From the NCBI RefSeq assembly GCF_010119205.1, contig NZ_WRXM01000002.1, positions 116,982-180,981 of the forward strand: a DNA stretch of 64,000 bases, written 5' to 3'. Origin of the DNA: Haloarcula limicola. GTDB lineage: Archaea > Halobacteriota > Halobacteria > Halobacteriales > Haloarculaceae. The stretch's first letter is position 1; every line of letters starts with the position of its first letter. Under the pieces are notes generated by a model. The model ran no database searches, was not told the DNA's origin, and saw nothing but the letters and a program-made list of their open reading frames with translations. Shown one piece after another: positions 34,710 to 43,669 of the stretch. A program made the translations under genes and the position numbers.

Positions 34710-36476
34710 ATGGACCCGGTCGTGCTCGCCGTCGAGACCAGCCCCATCGAGAGCCTGTTGCTGGAGCTGTTACCCGTCTTCATCATCGCGGCCGGCGTCG
34801 GGATCTTCGTCGCCAAGATCGGGCGCTTTCCCTACACCATCGCGCTCCTGCTCGCCGGGTTCGCCGTCTCGGTGCTCGGGGCCGACATCGACATCAACCT
34901 CACGCACGACCTCATCCTGCTGGTGCTCCTGCCGCCGCTGCTGTTCGAGGGCGCGGCGACGACGGACTTGGACCGCCTGCGGCGCAACGTCGGCCCGGTG
35001 CTGGCGATGGCCGTCGTCGGGCTGGTCGTCTCCGTCGCCCTGCTCGGCTACATCGGTCAGTACGCCTTCGGGTTCCCGCTGCTCATCGCGCTCCTGTTCG
35101 CGGCGATGGCGCTCCCGACCGACCCCGTGAGCGTCCTCGCGCTCTTCGAGGAACTGGGCGCGCCGGAGCGCCTCTCCGTGCTCGTCGAGGGCGAGTCGCT
35201 CGTCAACGACGGCGTCGGCGTCGTCATCTTCTCGACCTTCTTCGTCCTGATACAGGAGGGAGCCGATCCGGCCGAGCTGTTCACGTTCGGCGGGCTGACC
35301 GAACTGGGACTGCAGATGGTCGTCTCCAGCGTCGGCGGCCTGCTCGTCGGCTTCGCGGCCGGCTACGCCGTCTACACCGTGATGGCGAACCTAGACGAGA
35401 ACATGACCGAGACGGTGCTGGCCTTCATCCTCGCCTACGGCTCCTTCCTGCTGGCCGAGCACTACCTCGGCGTCTCCGGCGTGATAGCGACGGTCGTCTC
35501 GGGGCTGCTCATCGGCAACCGCGGCGCGGAGAAGGCGATGACCCCACAGACGAAAATCACCGTCTTCAACTCGCTGGAGACCGGCGCGTTCATCGTCAAC
35601 ACGTTCATCTTCCTGATGATCGGCGTCGAGACGCCCATCGGCGACTTCCTCCGGTACGGCGAGCACGTCCTCATCGCCATCCCGCTCGTGCTCGCCGCCC
35701 GGGCCGCGGCGGTCTACCCGCTGACGGCGCTGGTCAACCGCGTCACGGAACCCGAGGTCCCGATGGGCTACCAGCACGTGATGCTGTGGGGCGGCCTCCA
35801 CGGGTCGATTCCGATCGCGCTCGTGCTCGGCCTGCCCAACGACTTCCCGCTCCGACAGCAGTTACTGGCGATGGTGTTCGGCGTCGCCGCCTTCTCGCTG
35901 GTCGTCCAGGGCCTGTCGATGGGCTCCCTGCTGAACCGGCTGGGCGTCGTTACCCGGTCGGACGCCGAGGAGCTGTACGAACTCCTCGTCGGCCGCGCTC
36001 GCGCGGTGGACGCGGCGCTCGAGGCCGCCGAAGAGCTGGACGCCAGCGGCGACATCCCGACGGAGGTGTACCAGGACTTCAAGGGAGAGTACACCCGGGA
36101 GAAGGAAGACCTCAACGACGCCATCGCCGAACTGCTCCGCGAACACGGCGAACTGCGCCACGAGCAGGTGTTACAGGGCGAGCGCCGGGTCCTCACCGAG
36201 GAGAAGAGCGCCATCATGGACGCCACGAGAGAGGGCATCATCGCCGACGACATCGCCGAACGGCTCCTGGAGGAGACGAACCTCAAGCTCGATCGGGTTC
36301 GGGGCGGCGAGACGACCGTGCAGGCCGACCGCGAGGGGTACGAGGAGTTCTGGCGCTCGCGGGCCGACGAGTTCGGACTGGAGATCGACGAGACCGAGGG
36401 CGAGACGGGGACCGAAAGCGAGACCGAGACCGAAGGCGAGACGGAGAGCGACGAGGGCGCGGCCAGTCCGTCCTGA
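34710..36476 (+). CDS. CPA1-family Na+/H+ antiporter
   Basis: A 588-residue protein. About 12 membrane helices span residues 1-400, with LLPVFIIAAGVGIFVAKIGR, LPPLLFEGAATTDLDRLRRN and the ion-binding motif LVEGESLVNDGVGVVIFSTF (ESLxND). A long hydrophilic helical C-terminus (about 410-588) ends in a run of Glu/Thr/Ser repeats (EGETGTESETETEGETES). The family exchanges Na+ for protons and is central to salt and pH homeostasis in halophiles. The start at 34710 is supported by an upstream TATA element. Confidence 0.9.
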   Translation: MDPVVLAVETSPIESLLLELLPVFIIAAGVGIFVAKIGRFPYTIALLLAGFAVSVLGADIDINLTHDLILLVLLPPLLFEGAATTDLDRLRRNVGPVLAMAVVGLVVSVALLGYIGQYAFGFPLLIALLFAAMALPTDPVSVLALFEELGAPERLSVLVEGESLVNDGVGVVIFSTFFVLIQEGADPAELFTFGGLTELGLQMVVSSVGGLLVGFAAGYAVYTVMANLDENMTETVLAFILAYGSFLLAEHYLGVSGVIATVVSGLLIGNRGAEKAMTPQTKITVFNSLETGAFIVNTFIFLMIGVETPIGDFLRYGEHVLIAIPLVLAARAAAVYPLTALVNRVTEPEVPMGYQHVMLWGGLHGSIPIALVLGLPNDFPLRQQLLAMVFGVAAFSLVVQGLSMGSLLNRLGVVTRSDAEELYELLVGRARAVDAALEAAEELDASGDIPTEVYQDFKGEYTREKEDLNDAIAELLREHGELRHEQVLQGERRVLTEEKSAIMDATREGIIADDIAERLLEETNLKLDRVRGGETTVQADREGYEEFWRSRADEFGLEIDETEGETGTESETETEGETESDEGAASPS

Positions 36477-36557
36477 CGACCGACGCCAGCGAAAGCGGCC
36501 GAGACGCCTGTTATCGCAAGCACGGACCACATTAGCGTCTCGACGGACGTTCGAGTC

Positions 36558-37388
36558 ATGTCTCAGGAGAGCGAACCCAGCGAGACGCTCGCATACACGC
36601 GGATACTGGAGACGGAGATAGAGAGCGCGCTTCGGGAGTTCGAACGACCGACGTCGGGGCTCGCTCTCTCCGGGTTGTCGGCCGGCCTCAACGTCAGCTT
36701 CGGGGCGCTGTTCATGGCGATGGCGCTGACGTTCATGGGGCCGTCTCAATCGGGGTTCCTCCGGCAACTGATACTGGCGAACGCCTCGGCCATCGGGTTC
36801 GTCCTCGTCGTCCTCGGACAGACGGAGCTGTTCACCGCCCACACGACGATGGGAATCCTCCCGCTGCTCGACGGGCGCGGGAGCGTCCGGCAACTCGGTC
36901 GGCTCTGGGTGATCGTCTACGGGTCGAACCTCGTCGGCTGCGCCGCGTTCGCCGTACTGATGGCGACCGTCGGCCCGGCGATGGGGATCGTAGAGCCCGC
37001 GGCCGTCGGGACGCTCGCGGCGAACCTCGTCCCGTTTCCCCCGCGGACGATCCTCCTGAGCGGCGTCATCGCCGGGTGGCTTATGGGGATGGTGACGTGG
37101 CTCATCTCGGCCGCCAGAAACACCGTGGCGCAGTTCCTCTTCGTCTGGCTCATCACGGCCGGCATCGGCTTCGGACCGTTTCACCACTGCCTCCTCGGTT
37201 CGACCGAGGTCCTCGCCGCGCTGCTCTTAGACCAGGGCGTGACTATCGGCGAGTACGCCTACTTCCTCGGCTGGACGACGCTCGGCAACGTCCTCGGGGG
37301 CAGCGTGTTCGTGGCGCTGTTGAACTACGGCCAGGCCGTCAGAGGCGGCGAGCCGAAAGACGTCGACGTGGACGCGCACCAGGAGTGA
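36558..37388 (+). CDS. Formate/nitrite transporter (FNT) family protein, divergent copy
   Basis: A 276-residue six-helix FNT protein: SAGLNVSFGALFMAMALTFM, GQTELFTAHTTMGILPLLDG, LWVIVYGSNLVGCAAFAVLM and IAGWLMGMVTWLISAARNTV. In the pore-histidine region the sequence is GFGPFHHCLLGSTEV (His209, His210, Cys211). Aligned with GFAHMPHC of the copy at 23004, the first histidine position is proline (Pro207). Transport of small weak acids is likely, but specificity may differ. It is next to an HPP-family gene on the opposite strand. Confidence 0.87.
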   Translation: MSQESEPSETLAYTRILETEIESALREFERPTSGLALSGLSAGLNVSFGALFMAMALTFMGPSQSGFLRQLILANASAIGFVLVVLGQTELFTAHTTMGILPLLDGRGSVRQLGRLWVIVYGSNLVGCAAFAVLMATVGPAMGIVEPAAVGTLAANLVPFPPRTILLSGVIAGWLMGMVTWLISAARNTVAQFLFVWLITAGIGFGPFHHCLLGSTEVLAALLLDQGVTIGEYAYFLGWTTLGNVLGGSVFVALLNYGQAVRGGEPKDVDVDAHQE

Positions 37389-37393
37389 CAGGG

Positions 37394-37921
37394 TTACTGC
37401 GGCGGTTCCTCGACCCCGGTCGTCGGGAGAACGTGGTCGGCGACGACGAGGACGCAGATGGCGAACAGGATGATGCCGGCTTCGAGCGCGCTGGTCAGCA
37501 GGCCGAGTCCGACGATGAGCGTCGTCGCGCAGGCCGGGGCGTGTCGGAGGTCCGTCCGGAGCATCGCGAAGCTCGTCAGCGCCACCGAGAGGAACCCGGC
37601 GGCGACGAGCTGTAGCCCGGGCATCGACATCGCGGGCGGGATCTTGGTGACCGACAGGCCGGGCGCGATAGTGTGGTACGCGAGGAGCCCGCTGACGACG
37701 CCGAAGAAGTGCCCGCCCAGCGCGCGCTGCCACTGGCTCGTCGCCGCCGACGGCGTCACCGCGAGCGCGTACGCGGACGGACCGAGGCTCGGAAAGAGGA
37801 ACGGCTGTCCGGTCGCCCACGCCAACAGGACCAGCAAGAGGAGGAGACTGCACGTCCGTCCCGTCGAGAGGAGCGCGTCGCTCGTGGTCGGCTGCTCTTC
37901 CAGTGGCTCGAAAACCTCCAT
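37394..37921 (-). CDS. HPP-family membrane protein
   Basis: A 175-residue protein with four or more membrane helices. The family marks are PFLFPSLGPSAYALAVTPSA, RALGGHFFGVVSGLLAYHTI and RHAPACATTLIVGLGLLTSA, typical of the HPP family. A plant HPP protein is known to transport nitrite into plastids. It converges on the FNT gene, with the stop codons 5 bp apart. Confidence 0.83.
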   Translation of the reverse strand: MEVFEPLEEQPTTSDALLSTGRTCSLLLLLVLLAWATGQPFLFPSLGPSAYALAVTPSAATSQWQRALGGHFFGVVSGLLAYHTIAPGLSVTKIPPAMSMPGLQLVAAGFLSVALTSFAMLRTDLRHAPACATTLIVGLGLLTSALEAGIILFAICVLVVADHVLPTTGVEEPPQ

Positions 37922-38048
37922 GGTACCGGGCTAGCCGCCCGGGCTGAAAGGGCCGGTGGTTGCAAATGCGCTACTGATGGGACTGAGAGGCGAGTCTCCC
38001 TTTTCATGCAGGCGACGGGTTCTTCCGCCGGTTGGGCGAAAGGACGGT

Positions 38049-39392
38049 GTGCGCCTCATTCAGACACGTGTCGGGGACGAAATAGAAGCCGAGGTCATGG
38101 CGGTGCTGGAGGAGGAGAACATCGAGCACATCGCCGCCGCCGAGCGCGACGAGAGCGACGCGATCATCCTCTACTTCCCGCTGCCCGACGGCGCGGTCGA
38201 GAAGGTGATGGACCGCCTCTACGACGCCGGGCTCGACGAGGACGCCTTCACCATCATCACTGACATCCAGTCCGCCACCACGCCGACGTTCGACGAACTG
38301 GAGAGTCAGTACACGCAGGGACCCGACGACGAGGTGGGTCTCTCGCACGCGACGCTCCGAGCGAACGCCCGCGAGGTGACGCCGGGCCGGGCGATGTTCG
38401 TCACCTTCGCCGCCCTGAGCGCGATCGTCGCCTCCGCCGGTCTGATGCTCGACTCGGCCATCGTCATCGTCGGCGCGATGGTCATCTCGCCCTTCGCCGG
38501 CTCGGCGCTGTCGGCCAGCGTCGGCGCGGTCATCGGCGACTACCCGTCGATCCTCGACAGCATCAAATCGCAGCTGCTCGGTCTCGTCGTCGCCGTCAGC
38601 GCCGCGACGGGGGCCGCCGCCGTCTTCAGGTGGGGGTACCTCGTCCCGCCGAACCTCGCCATCCAGAACATCTCGCAGGTCAGCGCCTTCTCGATCCCCA
38701 TCGTGCTCACGTACGTCATCGCGATCTTCGCCGGTGCGGCCGGCGCGCTGGCGCTGGCGACCGACCTCGACGTCTCGCTCGCCGGTGTGGCCGTCGCCGC
38801 GGCCATCGTCCCCGCCGCCGCCGCCGTCGGCATCGGTGTCGTCTGGCAGGAGCTGACGGTGATCTTCGGGGCGCTCGTCCTGCTCCTGATGAACCTCCTG
38901 CTCATCAACCTCTCGGCGTACGTCTCGCTCACGCTGTTCGGCTACCGCGCGTCCCCGTCGGCCTCGCTCGCGTCCCACGTCAACGTAGACGCTCGGACGG
39001 CCGTCTACGCCGTCGTCGGTGCCGTCGTCCTCGTCGCGCTCCTCGGCGCGATCGTCAGCACGTATCAGTACCTCGCCTTCGTCGAGACGACAAACCACAA
39101 CGTCGAAGACGTGCTGACACAGCCCCGGTACGACGAACTCGAACTCATCGACGTCCAGACCGACTACGGCGCGCAACTGGTGCGGAAAGGCGACAGCGAC
39201 ACCGTCTCCATCGTCGTCGGCCGGACCTCCGACAGGGAGTACGCGTCGCTCTCGGCGACGCTGCAACGAGCGATCGCCGAGGATACGCCGAGAGCGGTCA
39301 CGGTCGAGGTGCAGTTCACGGACTATCAGCGAACCGAACCGACGACCCAGACTCGGTCTTCGCTCGTGGCACGGCCTGACGGCGGCGTTTGA
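38049..39392 (+). CDS. DUF389 family membrane protein (TIGR00341), copy 2
   Basis: A 447-residue paralogue of the gene at 32552. The GTG at 38049 aligns exactly with the ATG of that copy (VRLIQTRVGDEIEAEVMAVL against MKLIQLFVPTEDRTAVRDEL); a longer upstream frame adds unrelated residues. Shared core: TFAALSAIVASAGLMLDSAI, VIVGAMVISPFAGSALSASV and VAVAAAIVPAAAAVGIGVVW. The cytoplasmic N-terminal domain may sense a ligand; the family's function is unknown. Confidence 0.85.
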   Translation: MRLIQTRVGDEIEAEVMAVLEEENIEHIAAAERDESDAIILYFPLPDGAVEKVMDRLYDAGLDEDAFTIITDIQSATTPTFDELESQYTQGPDDEVGLSHATLRANAREVTPGRAMFVTFAALSAIVASAGLMLDSAIVIVGAMVISPFAGSALSASVGAVIGDYPSILDSIKSQLLGLVVAVSAATGAAAVFRWGYLVPPNLAIQNISQVSAFSIPIVLTYVIAIFAGAAGALALATDLDVSLAGVAVAAAIVPAAAAVGIGVVWQELTVIFGALVLLLMNLLLINLSAYVSLTLFGYRASPSASLASHVNVDARTAVYAVVGAVVLVALLGAIVSTYQYLAFVETTNHNVEDVLTQPRYDELELIDVQTDYGAQLVRKGDSDTVSIVVGRTSDREYASLSATLQRAIAEDTPRAVTVEVQFTDYQRTEPTTQTRSSLVARPDGGV

Positions 39393-39494
39393 GGGGTTCT
39401 AAGACGTGACTCTCGACAGTGAGATATAGAGATGAGGCGGCTGGGGAGCTGTGACCCCAGTTCTCGACCGGCAAGAAACCGGCCGAAATGTGGA

Positions 39495-39518
39495 TGGGCC
39501 AACGCGGATTGTGAACCG
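39495..39518 (-). repeat. Partial copy of the tRNA-Ile 3' end
   Basis: On the minus strand GGTTCACAATCCGCG runs on through TTGGCCC to a final A at 39495. This repeats the T-loop and acceptor 3' side of tRNA-Ile (39631-39704) with one base inserted in the T-loop. No other tRNA parts are present. It lies downstream of the tRNA in the same orientation. A partial inverted T-arm (CAAATCCGC on the plus strand, near 39566-39574) lies between. Confidence 0.85.
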
Positions 39519-39630
39519 GAGGAAGACGCTCGTCTCGCTACGCTCGACGCTGCGACTTCCAGGGCACAAATCCGCTCGGGTTCATTTTTACGGACTCACG
39601 ACTCACTCCGTTCGTAGTTCATCCGAAAAA

Positions 39631-39704
39631 TGGGCCAACGCGGATTTGAACCGCGAACCTCCCGGTTATCAGCCGAGCGCTCAACCTGATTGAGCTATTG
39701 GCCC
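39631..39704 (-). tRNA. tRNA-Ile (GAT anticodon)
   Basis: A complete 74-nt cloverleaf. Acceptor GGGCCAA pairs with TTGGCCC, discriminator A. D arm GCTC...GAGC, anticodon stem CTCGG/CCGGG with loop CTGATAA (anticodon GAT), T arm CGCGG TTCAAAT CCGCG. No intron. A run of five T follows the 3' end and could terminate transcription. Upstream, CTTTTCTATGCC (minus strand, about 39735-39747) is a possible TATA element. Confidence 0.97.
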
Positions 39705-39786
39705 AGGCGAGCGCGTTTTGGTGTATCCGAGGGGCATAGAAAAGGGTAACGTTTCGGAACCCCGGGTGAGAAACCGCACCAGGGCG

Positions 39787-40347
39787 TCAGTTCCCGTCGC
39801 GTTCCTCGAAGTCGACGTCGGTGGCGTCGTCGGCGTCGAAACCGCTACCGCTCGGCGACCCGCCGCTCGGACCGCCCGGGCCGGCCGGGCCGTCGGAGCC
39901 GGTCGCCTGGCCGCCCTCGTTGGGGAAGCCGCCGATGTACACCTGACCGCTGGCGAAGCCACCGGTCTTGGCGTCGATGTAGGGTCTGACGACCCAGCGG
40001 CGCGTCGCGGCGCGGATCGGGTAGCGCGTGAGCGGCACCGCCAGCAGGAGGCCGACGAAGTCCGTCACGAGGCCGGGCGTGAGGAAGAACGCCCCGGCGG
40101 CGATGAGCAGGCCGCCGTCGATGAGTTCGTCCGTCGGCACCTCGCCGCTGGCCAGTTTCCGCTGGATCGCCTGGAGCGTCGCGCGGCCCTCCGCGCGGAC
40201 CAGCAGCATGCCGATGAGCGCCGTGAGGACGACGAGCGCCACGACGACGAGCGGCGGAATCGGATAGATGATCCCCGTCGCCAGCGCCACCAGTAGTACC
40301 GCGTCGAACAGCGGGATGAGCAACAACAGCCCGATGACCCGGAGCAT
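39787..40347 (-). CDS. FxsA family membrane protein
   Basis: A 186-residue protein with two or three helices at the N-terminus (VIGLLLLIPLFDAVLLVALA, IPPLVVVALVVLTALIGMLL) and the FxsA signature AAGAFFLTPGLVTDFVGLLL near residues 83-103. The C-terminus is Gly/Ser/Asp-rich and disordered. FxsA proteins are conserved membrane proteins; in E. coli one suppresses T7 exclusion by F. Confidence 0.87.
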   Translation of the reverse strand: MLRVIGLLLLIPLFDAVLLVALATGIIYPIPPLVVVALVVLTALIGMLLVRAEGRATLQAIQRKLASGEVPTDELIDGGLLIAAGAFFLTPGLVTDFVGLLLAVPLTRYPIRAATRRWVVRPYIDAKTGGFASGQVYIGGFPNEGGQATGSDGPAGPGGPSGGSPSGSGFDADDATDVDFEERDGN

Positions 40348-40459
40348 ACCCTCGCTTGCAGGTCCGGCCCCAAACGCCTTTCGAGAGGTAGCGAGGAATC
40401 GAGCGACGCGAGATTCCTCGGAAAGCGACCCGCTGGGCGAAGCGGGCGGGGCGACTCCG

Positions 40460-41836
40460 CTACCGCTCGCGGACGCGCGCTCGCACCGGGTCCGTCGGCG
40501 AGAGCGTGATACGCATCGCCAAGTCCAGCGGCGGTTCGGTCACCGCCTCGAAGCGAAATCGCTGGGCGAGCGTGGCGATGGCGAGTTTGGCCTCCATCCG
40601 GGCGAAGCGCATACCGATGCAGTGGCGCGGGCCGCCGCCGAAGGGGTAGTAGGCGTAGTCGGGCAGGTCGGCCTCGAACTCGTCGGTCCAGCGCTCGGGG
40701 CGGAAGGCATCGGGGGCGTCGTACCACCGCTCGTCGCGGTGGACGAGCCACTGGGGAATCGTCAGCTGGGCGTCTGTTCCGATGTCGTACCCGCCGAGCG
40801 TGACCGGGCGAGTGGGCTGGCGAAACGTCGTAAACGCCGGCGGGTAGAGGCGCAACACCTCGGTCAGCACCGAGTCGAGGTAGGGCAACTCGAAGAGGTC
40901 GGCGGGCGTCGGGTCCGATCTGCCGAGCGTCTCGTCGAGTTCCTCGCGGAGGCGGCGCTGTCGCTCGGGGTGGTTCCCGAGCAGGAACCACGCGTAGGTC
41001 AGCGTCAGCGCCGTCGTGTCGTGGCCCGCCACCAGAAACGTCAGCAGTTGGTGGCCGAGCCGCTCGCGGTCCATCGTCTCCTCGTCGAGCGAGAGCAACA
41101 GCGAGAGCACGTCGTCGCGGGCCTCGCGCGTCTCGGTGGCCTCGGCCCGCCGCTCGGCGATGACCTCGTCGAGCGTCGCCTCGAAGGCCGCGCGGGTGCG
41201 CTTGATCCGGCGGTTGCTCGGCGTCGGAACGCCGAGGGGAACGTACGCCGACAGCGAACTGGGATCAGTCCGTGTCCGAAGCGCGTCGAGCAGCGGTTCG
41301 AGCGTCGCGGCGGTCCGCTCGACGTCGATGTCCAGGAGGGTCTTCCCGAGGATGCGGAGCGTGAGCGACTGCATCTCCGGCAGCAGGTCGACGCGGTCGC
41401 CGTCGTCCCACCCGGCGGCGGTCTCGGCGGTGAAGTCGGTCATCGTCTCGCCGTAGGTGGCGATCCGTTCGCGGTAGAACGCGGGTTGGAGGGCGGTCCG
41501 CTGGCGCTGCCACTCCTCGCCCTCCAGCAGGAAGAGGCCCTTCCCGATGAACTCCCCCAGCGTGTCGCGGAGGAGCCGACCCTTCTCGTAGTCGCCCTCG
41601 TTCGTGACCAGCACCTCCTCGACGAGGTCCGGGTGGGTGAGGAAGTAGCCCGTCGTCCCGGCGACGTTGTAGCCGACCACGTCGGCGTCCATCGCGCCCA
41701 CGCGGTCGTAGAAGCCGAGCGGGTCTCGGAGCATCGAGAGCGTGTTGTCGAGGAGGGGAATCCGACCGAGGCGGGGCGGTCGGTCGCCCGGCGTCGTCGG
41801 TCCGCGCCGCGTCGACCGGACCTGTTCGGGGCTCAT
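40460..41836 (-). CDS. Cytochrome P450 (CYP174-like type)
   Basis: A 458-residue cytoplasmic P450. The I-helix oxygen-binding motif is AGHDTT (270-275), the K-helix ExxR is Glu326 to Arg329 in TEVLRLYPP, the meander is DAFRPERW (376-383), and the heme-binding loop FGGGPRHCIG places the proximal Cys at 406. No N-terminal anchor. The substrate is unknown. No dedicated reductase gene is near; the [3Fe-4S]-type ferredoxin at 57131 is a remote possibility. The start at 41836 gives the first residues of the family. Confidence 0.93.
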   Translation of the reverse strand: MSPEQVRSTRRGPTTPGDRPPRLGRIPLLDNTLSMLRDPLGFYDRVGAMDADVVGYNVAGTTGYFLTHPDLVEEVLVTNEGDYEKGRLLRDTLGEFIGKGLFLLEGEEWQRQRTALQPAFYRERIATYGETMTDFTAETAAGWDDGDRVDLLPEMQSLTLRILGKTLLDIDVERTAATLEPLLDALRTRTDPSSLSAYVPLGVPTPSNRRIKRTRAAFEATLDEVIAERRAEATETREARDDVLSLLLSLDEETMDRERLGHQLLTFLVAGHDTTALTLTYAWFLLGNHPERQRRLREELDETLGRSDPTPADLFELPYLDSVLTEVLRLYPPAFTTFRQPTRPVTLGGYDIGTDAQLTIPQWLVHRDERWYDAPDAFRPERWTDEFEADLPDYAYYPFGGGPRHCIGMRFARMEAKLAIATLAQRFRFEAVTEPPLDLAMRITLSPTDPVRARVRER

Positions 41837-41939
41837 ACTCGGAGTTGGGACTGCGCCGGAATCGGTCTTTCGCCGGGGCCGCGGCCGGAAATCTCACCGG
41901 AGTGAGAGGGCCTTTGTACGGCCGTCACCGAGACGCGGT

Positions 41940-43550
41940 ATGGACGAGTTCGCGGCGGAGACGAAAGTCGAGTGGCGCGAGTGGGGGGCGGCGGCGTTCG
42001 AACGCGCCGCCGGCAGCGGCAAGCCGGTCCTACTGTCGCTGACGGTAGCCTGGAGCCCCGAATGCCGGGCGATGGACCGCGGCGTGTTCGGCGAGCCGCG
42101 CATCGCGGCGAACATCAACGACGGGTTCGTCCCGGTCCGCGTCGACGCCGACCGGAACTCCCGCGTGCGCGAACGCTACACCATGGGCGGATTCCCCTCG
42201 ACGGTGTTTCTCACCCCCGAGGGCGAGGTCATCACCGGCGCGACGTTCCTCGGTCCCGACGGGTTCCGCGGTATCCTCGACAGCGTCCGGGAGTCCTGGG
42301 ACGCGAAGGGGGCCGCGGCCGGGTCGATCCCGCGGCAGTTGCGCGACGAAGCGCCGCCGGCCGGGGAGCTGCGCCCGCGAATCGAGGAGCACATGATCGA
42401 GCAGTTGCTCGGCGCGTTCGACGAGGAATACGGCGGCTGGGGAACCGACGTGAAGTTCCCGCTTCCCCGAACTGTCGAGTTCGCGCTGGTGCGCGCCCGC
42501 GACCAGGCGACGCGCACGCTCGAAGCCGTCCGCACGCACCTCCTCGACACGTACGACGGCGGCTTCTTCCGCTACGGGACCGGCCGCGACTGGTCGAACC
42601 CGCGCCGGGAGAAGCTCACAGACGAGAACGCGGCGCTCGTGCGGGCGTTCGCCCACGGCTACCGCTACACCGGCACCGACGCCTACCGCGACGCCGCCCG
42701 GCGGACCGTCGAGTACCTCACGACCGACCTCTGGTCGGGCGAGGCCTTCGCGGCCAGTCAGGCCGGCGACGACGACTACTACCAGCTCGGCGCGAGCGAA
42801 CGAGAGGCCCGCGAGGTCCCGCACGTCGACGAGACGGTGTTCGCCGACCGGAACGGGCTGGCGATCGACGGCCTGCTGTGGTTCCACGCCTACACGGACG
42901 ACGAGCGCGCCGAGCGGTACGCGCGACGGGCGCGCGATCACGTCTGTGACGCCCTCGTCGAAGGGGGCGAAGTGGCTCACTACGCCGGCGACGACAGCGA
43001 CGCCGGCCTCCTCTCGGACCAGGCGCAGTTGCTGCAGGGACTGACCACGAGCTGGCAGGTCCTCGGCGAGGGCGGCCCGGCCGAGGCCGTCGCCGACTGG
43101 ACCATCGAGAACCGCCAGCAGGGGACCGGCGCGTTCCGCGACGGTCCCGATACGGGCGCGGGGCTCTGTGGGCGCTCGCTCCACCCGCTTGACGCCACGG
43201 TGGAGCTGGCCGACGCGCTCGTCGACCTCGCGGCGCTCACCGGCGAGGACCGCTACCGCGAGGTGGCGACCGAGGCCGTCGAATCGTTCGCCGGCGCGGC
43301 CGAGCGGATGGGCGTCGAGGTGGCCGGCTACGCCGGCGTCGCCGCCCGGCTGCTCGACCCGCAGCGACTGGTCGTCGGCACCGAGGCCGGCACCGACCTG
43401 CACCGGGCGGCGCTCCGGCTGGCCGACCACGAGACGACGGTCGTCCCCGACCCCGACGGCGACGGGACCGCCCGCCGATACGAGGGCGAGACCGTCACGG
43501 CCGAGGCGTCCGCGCCCGCCGACCTCGAAGCGGCGCTGACCGGCGACTGA
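41940..43550 (+). CDS. DUF255/thioredoxin-domain protein with incomplete CxxC
   Basis: A 536-residue protein. The N-terminal thioredoxin-like domain (about 1-130) has KPVLLSLTVAWSPECRAMDR, INDGFVPVRVDADRNSRVRE and YTMGGFPSTVFLTPEGEVIT. Most DUF255 proteins have a CxxC in WCHWC-type form; here it is SPEC, so only Cys42 remains. The rest is an alpha/alpha six-barrel-like domain (YDGGFFRYGTGRDWSNPRRE, ETVFADRNGLAIDGLLWFHA). The ATG at 41940 is the natural start. Family function is not firmly known. Confidence 0.83.
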   Translation: MDEFAAETKVEWREWGAAAFERAAGSGKPVLLSLTVAWSPECRAMDRGVFGEPRIAANINDGFVPVRVDADRNSRVRERYTMGGFPSTVFLTPEGEVITGATFLGPDGFRGILDSVRESWDAKGAAAGSIPRQLRDEAPPAGELRPRIEEHMIEQLLGAFDEEYGGWGTDVKFPLPRTVEFALVRARDQATRTLEAVRTHLLDTYDGGFFRYGTGRDWSNPRREKLTDENAALVRAFAHGYRYTGTDAYRDAARRTVEYLTTDLWSGEAFAASQAGDDDYYQLGASEREAREVPHVDETVFADRNGLAIDGLLWFHAYTDDERAERYARRARDHVCDALVEGGEVAHYAGDDSDAGLLSDQAQLLQGLTTSWQVLGEGGPAEAVADWTIENRQQGTGAFRDGPDTGAGLCGRSLHPLDATVELADALVDLAALTGEDRYREVATEAVESFAGAAERMGVEVAGYAGVAARLLDPQRLVVGTEAGTDLHRAALRLADHETTVVPDPDGDGTARRYEGETVTAEASAPADLEAALTGD

Positions 43551-43669
43551 CCGACCGTCGACCGCCTGGAGACCGGCCAGCGGCTATTCGGTCGGCTATG
43601 AACCGCGAGCAACGGTGAGAAACGGTAAACCTTCGCTGAGTTTATGCCCCCCGAATAATATTAGGAAAC

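Noticed and set aside
42030-43430. 466-codon open frame opposite the DUF255 gene
   Set aside because: Its sequence is the mirrored shadow of a well-supported gene; it has no promoter or known motifs.
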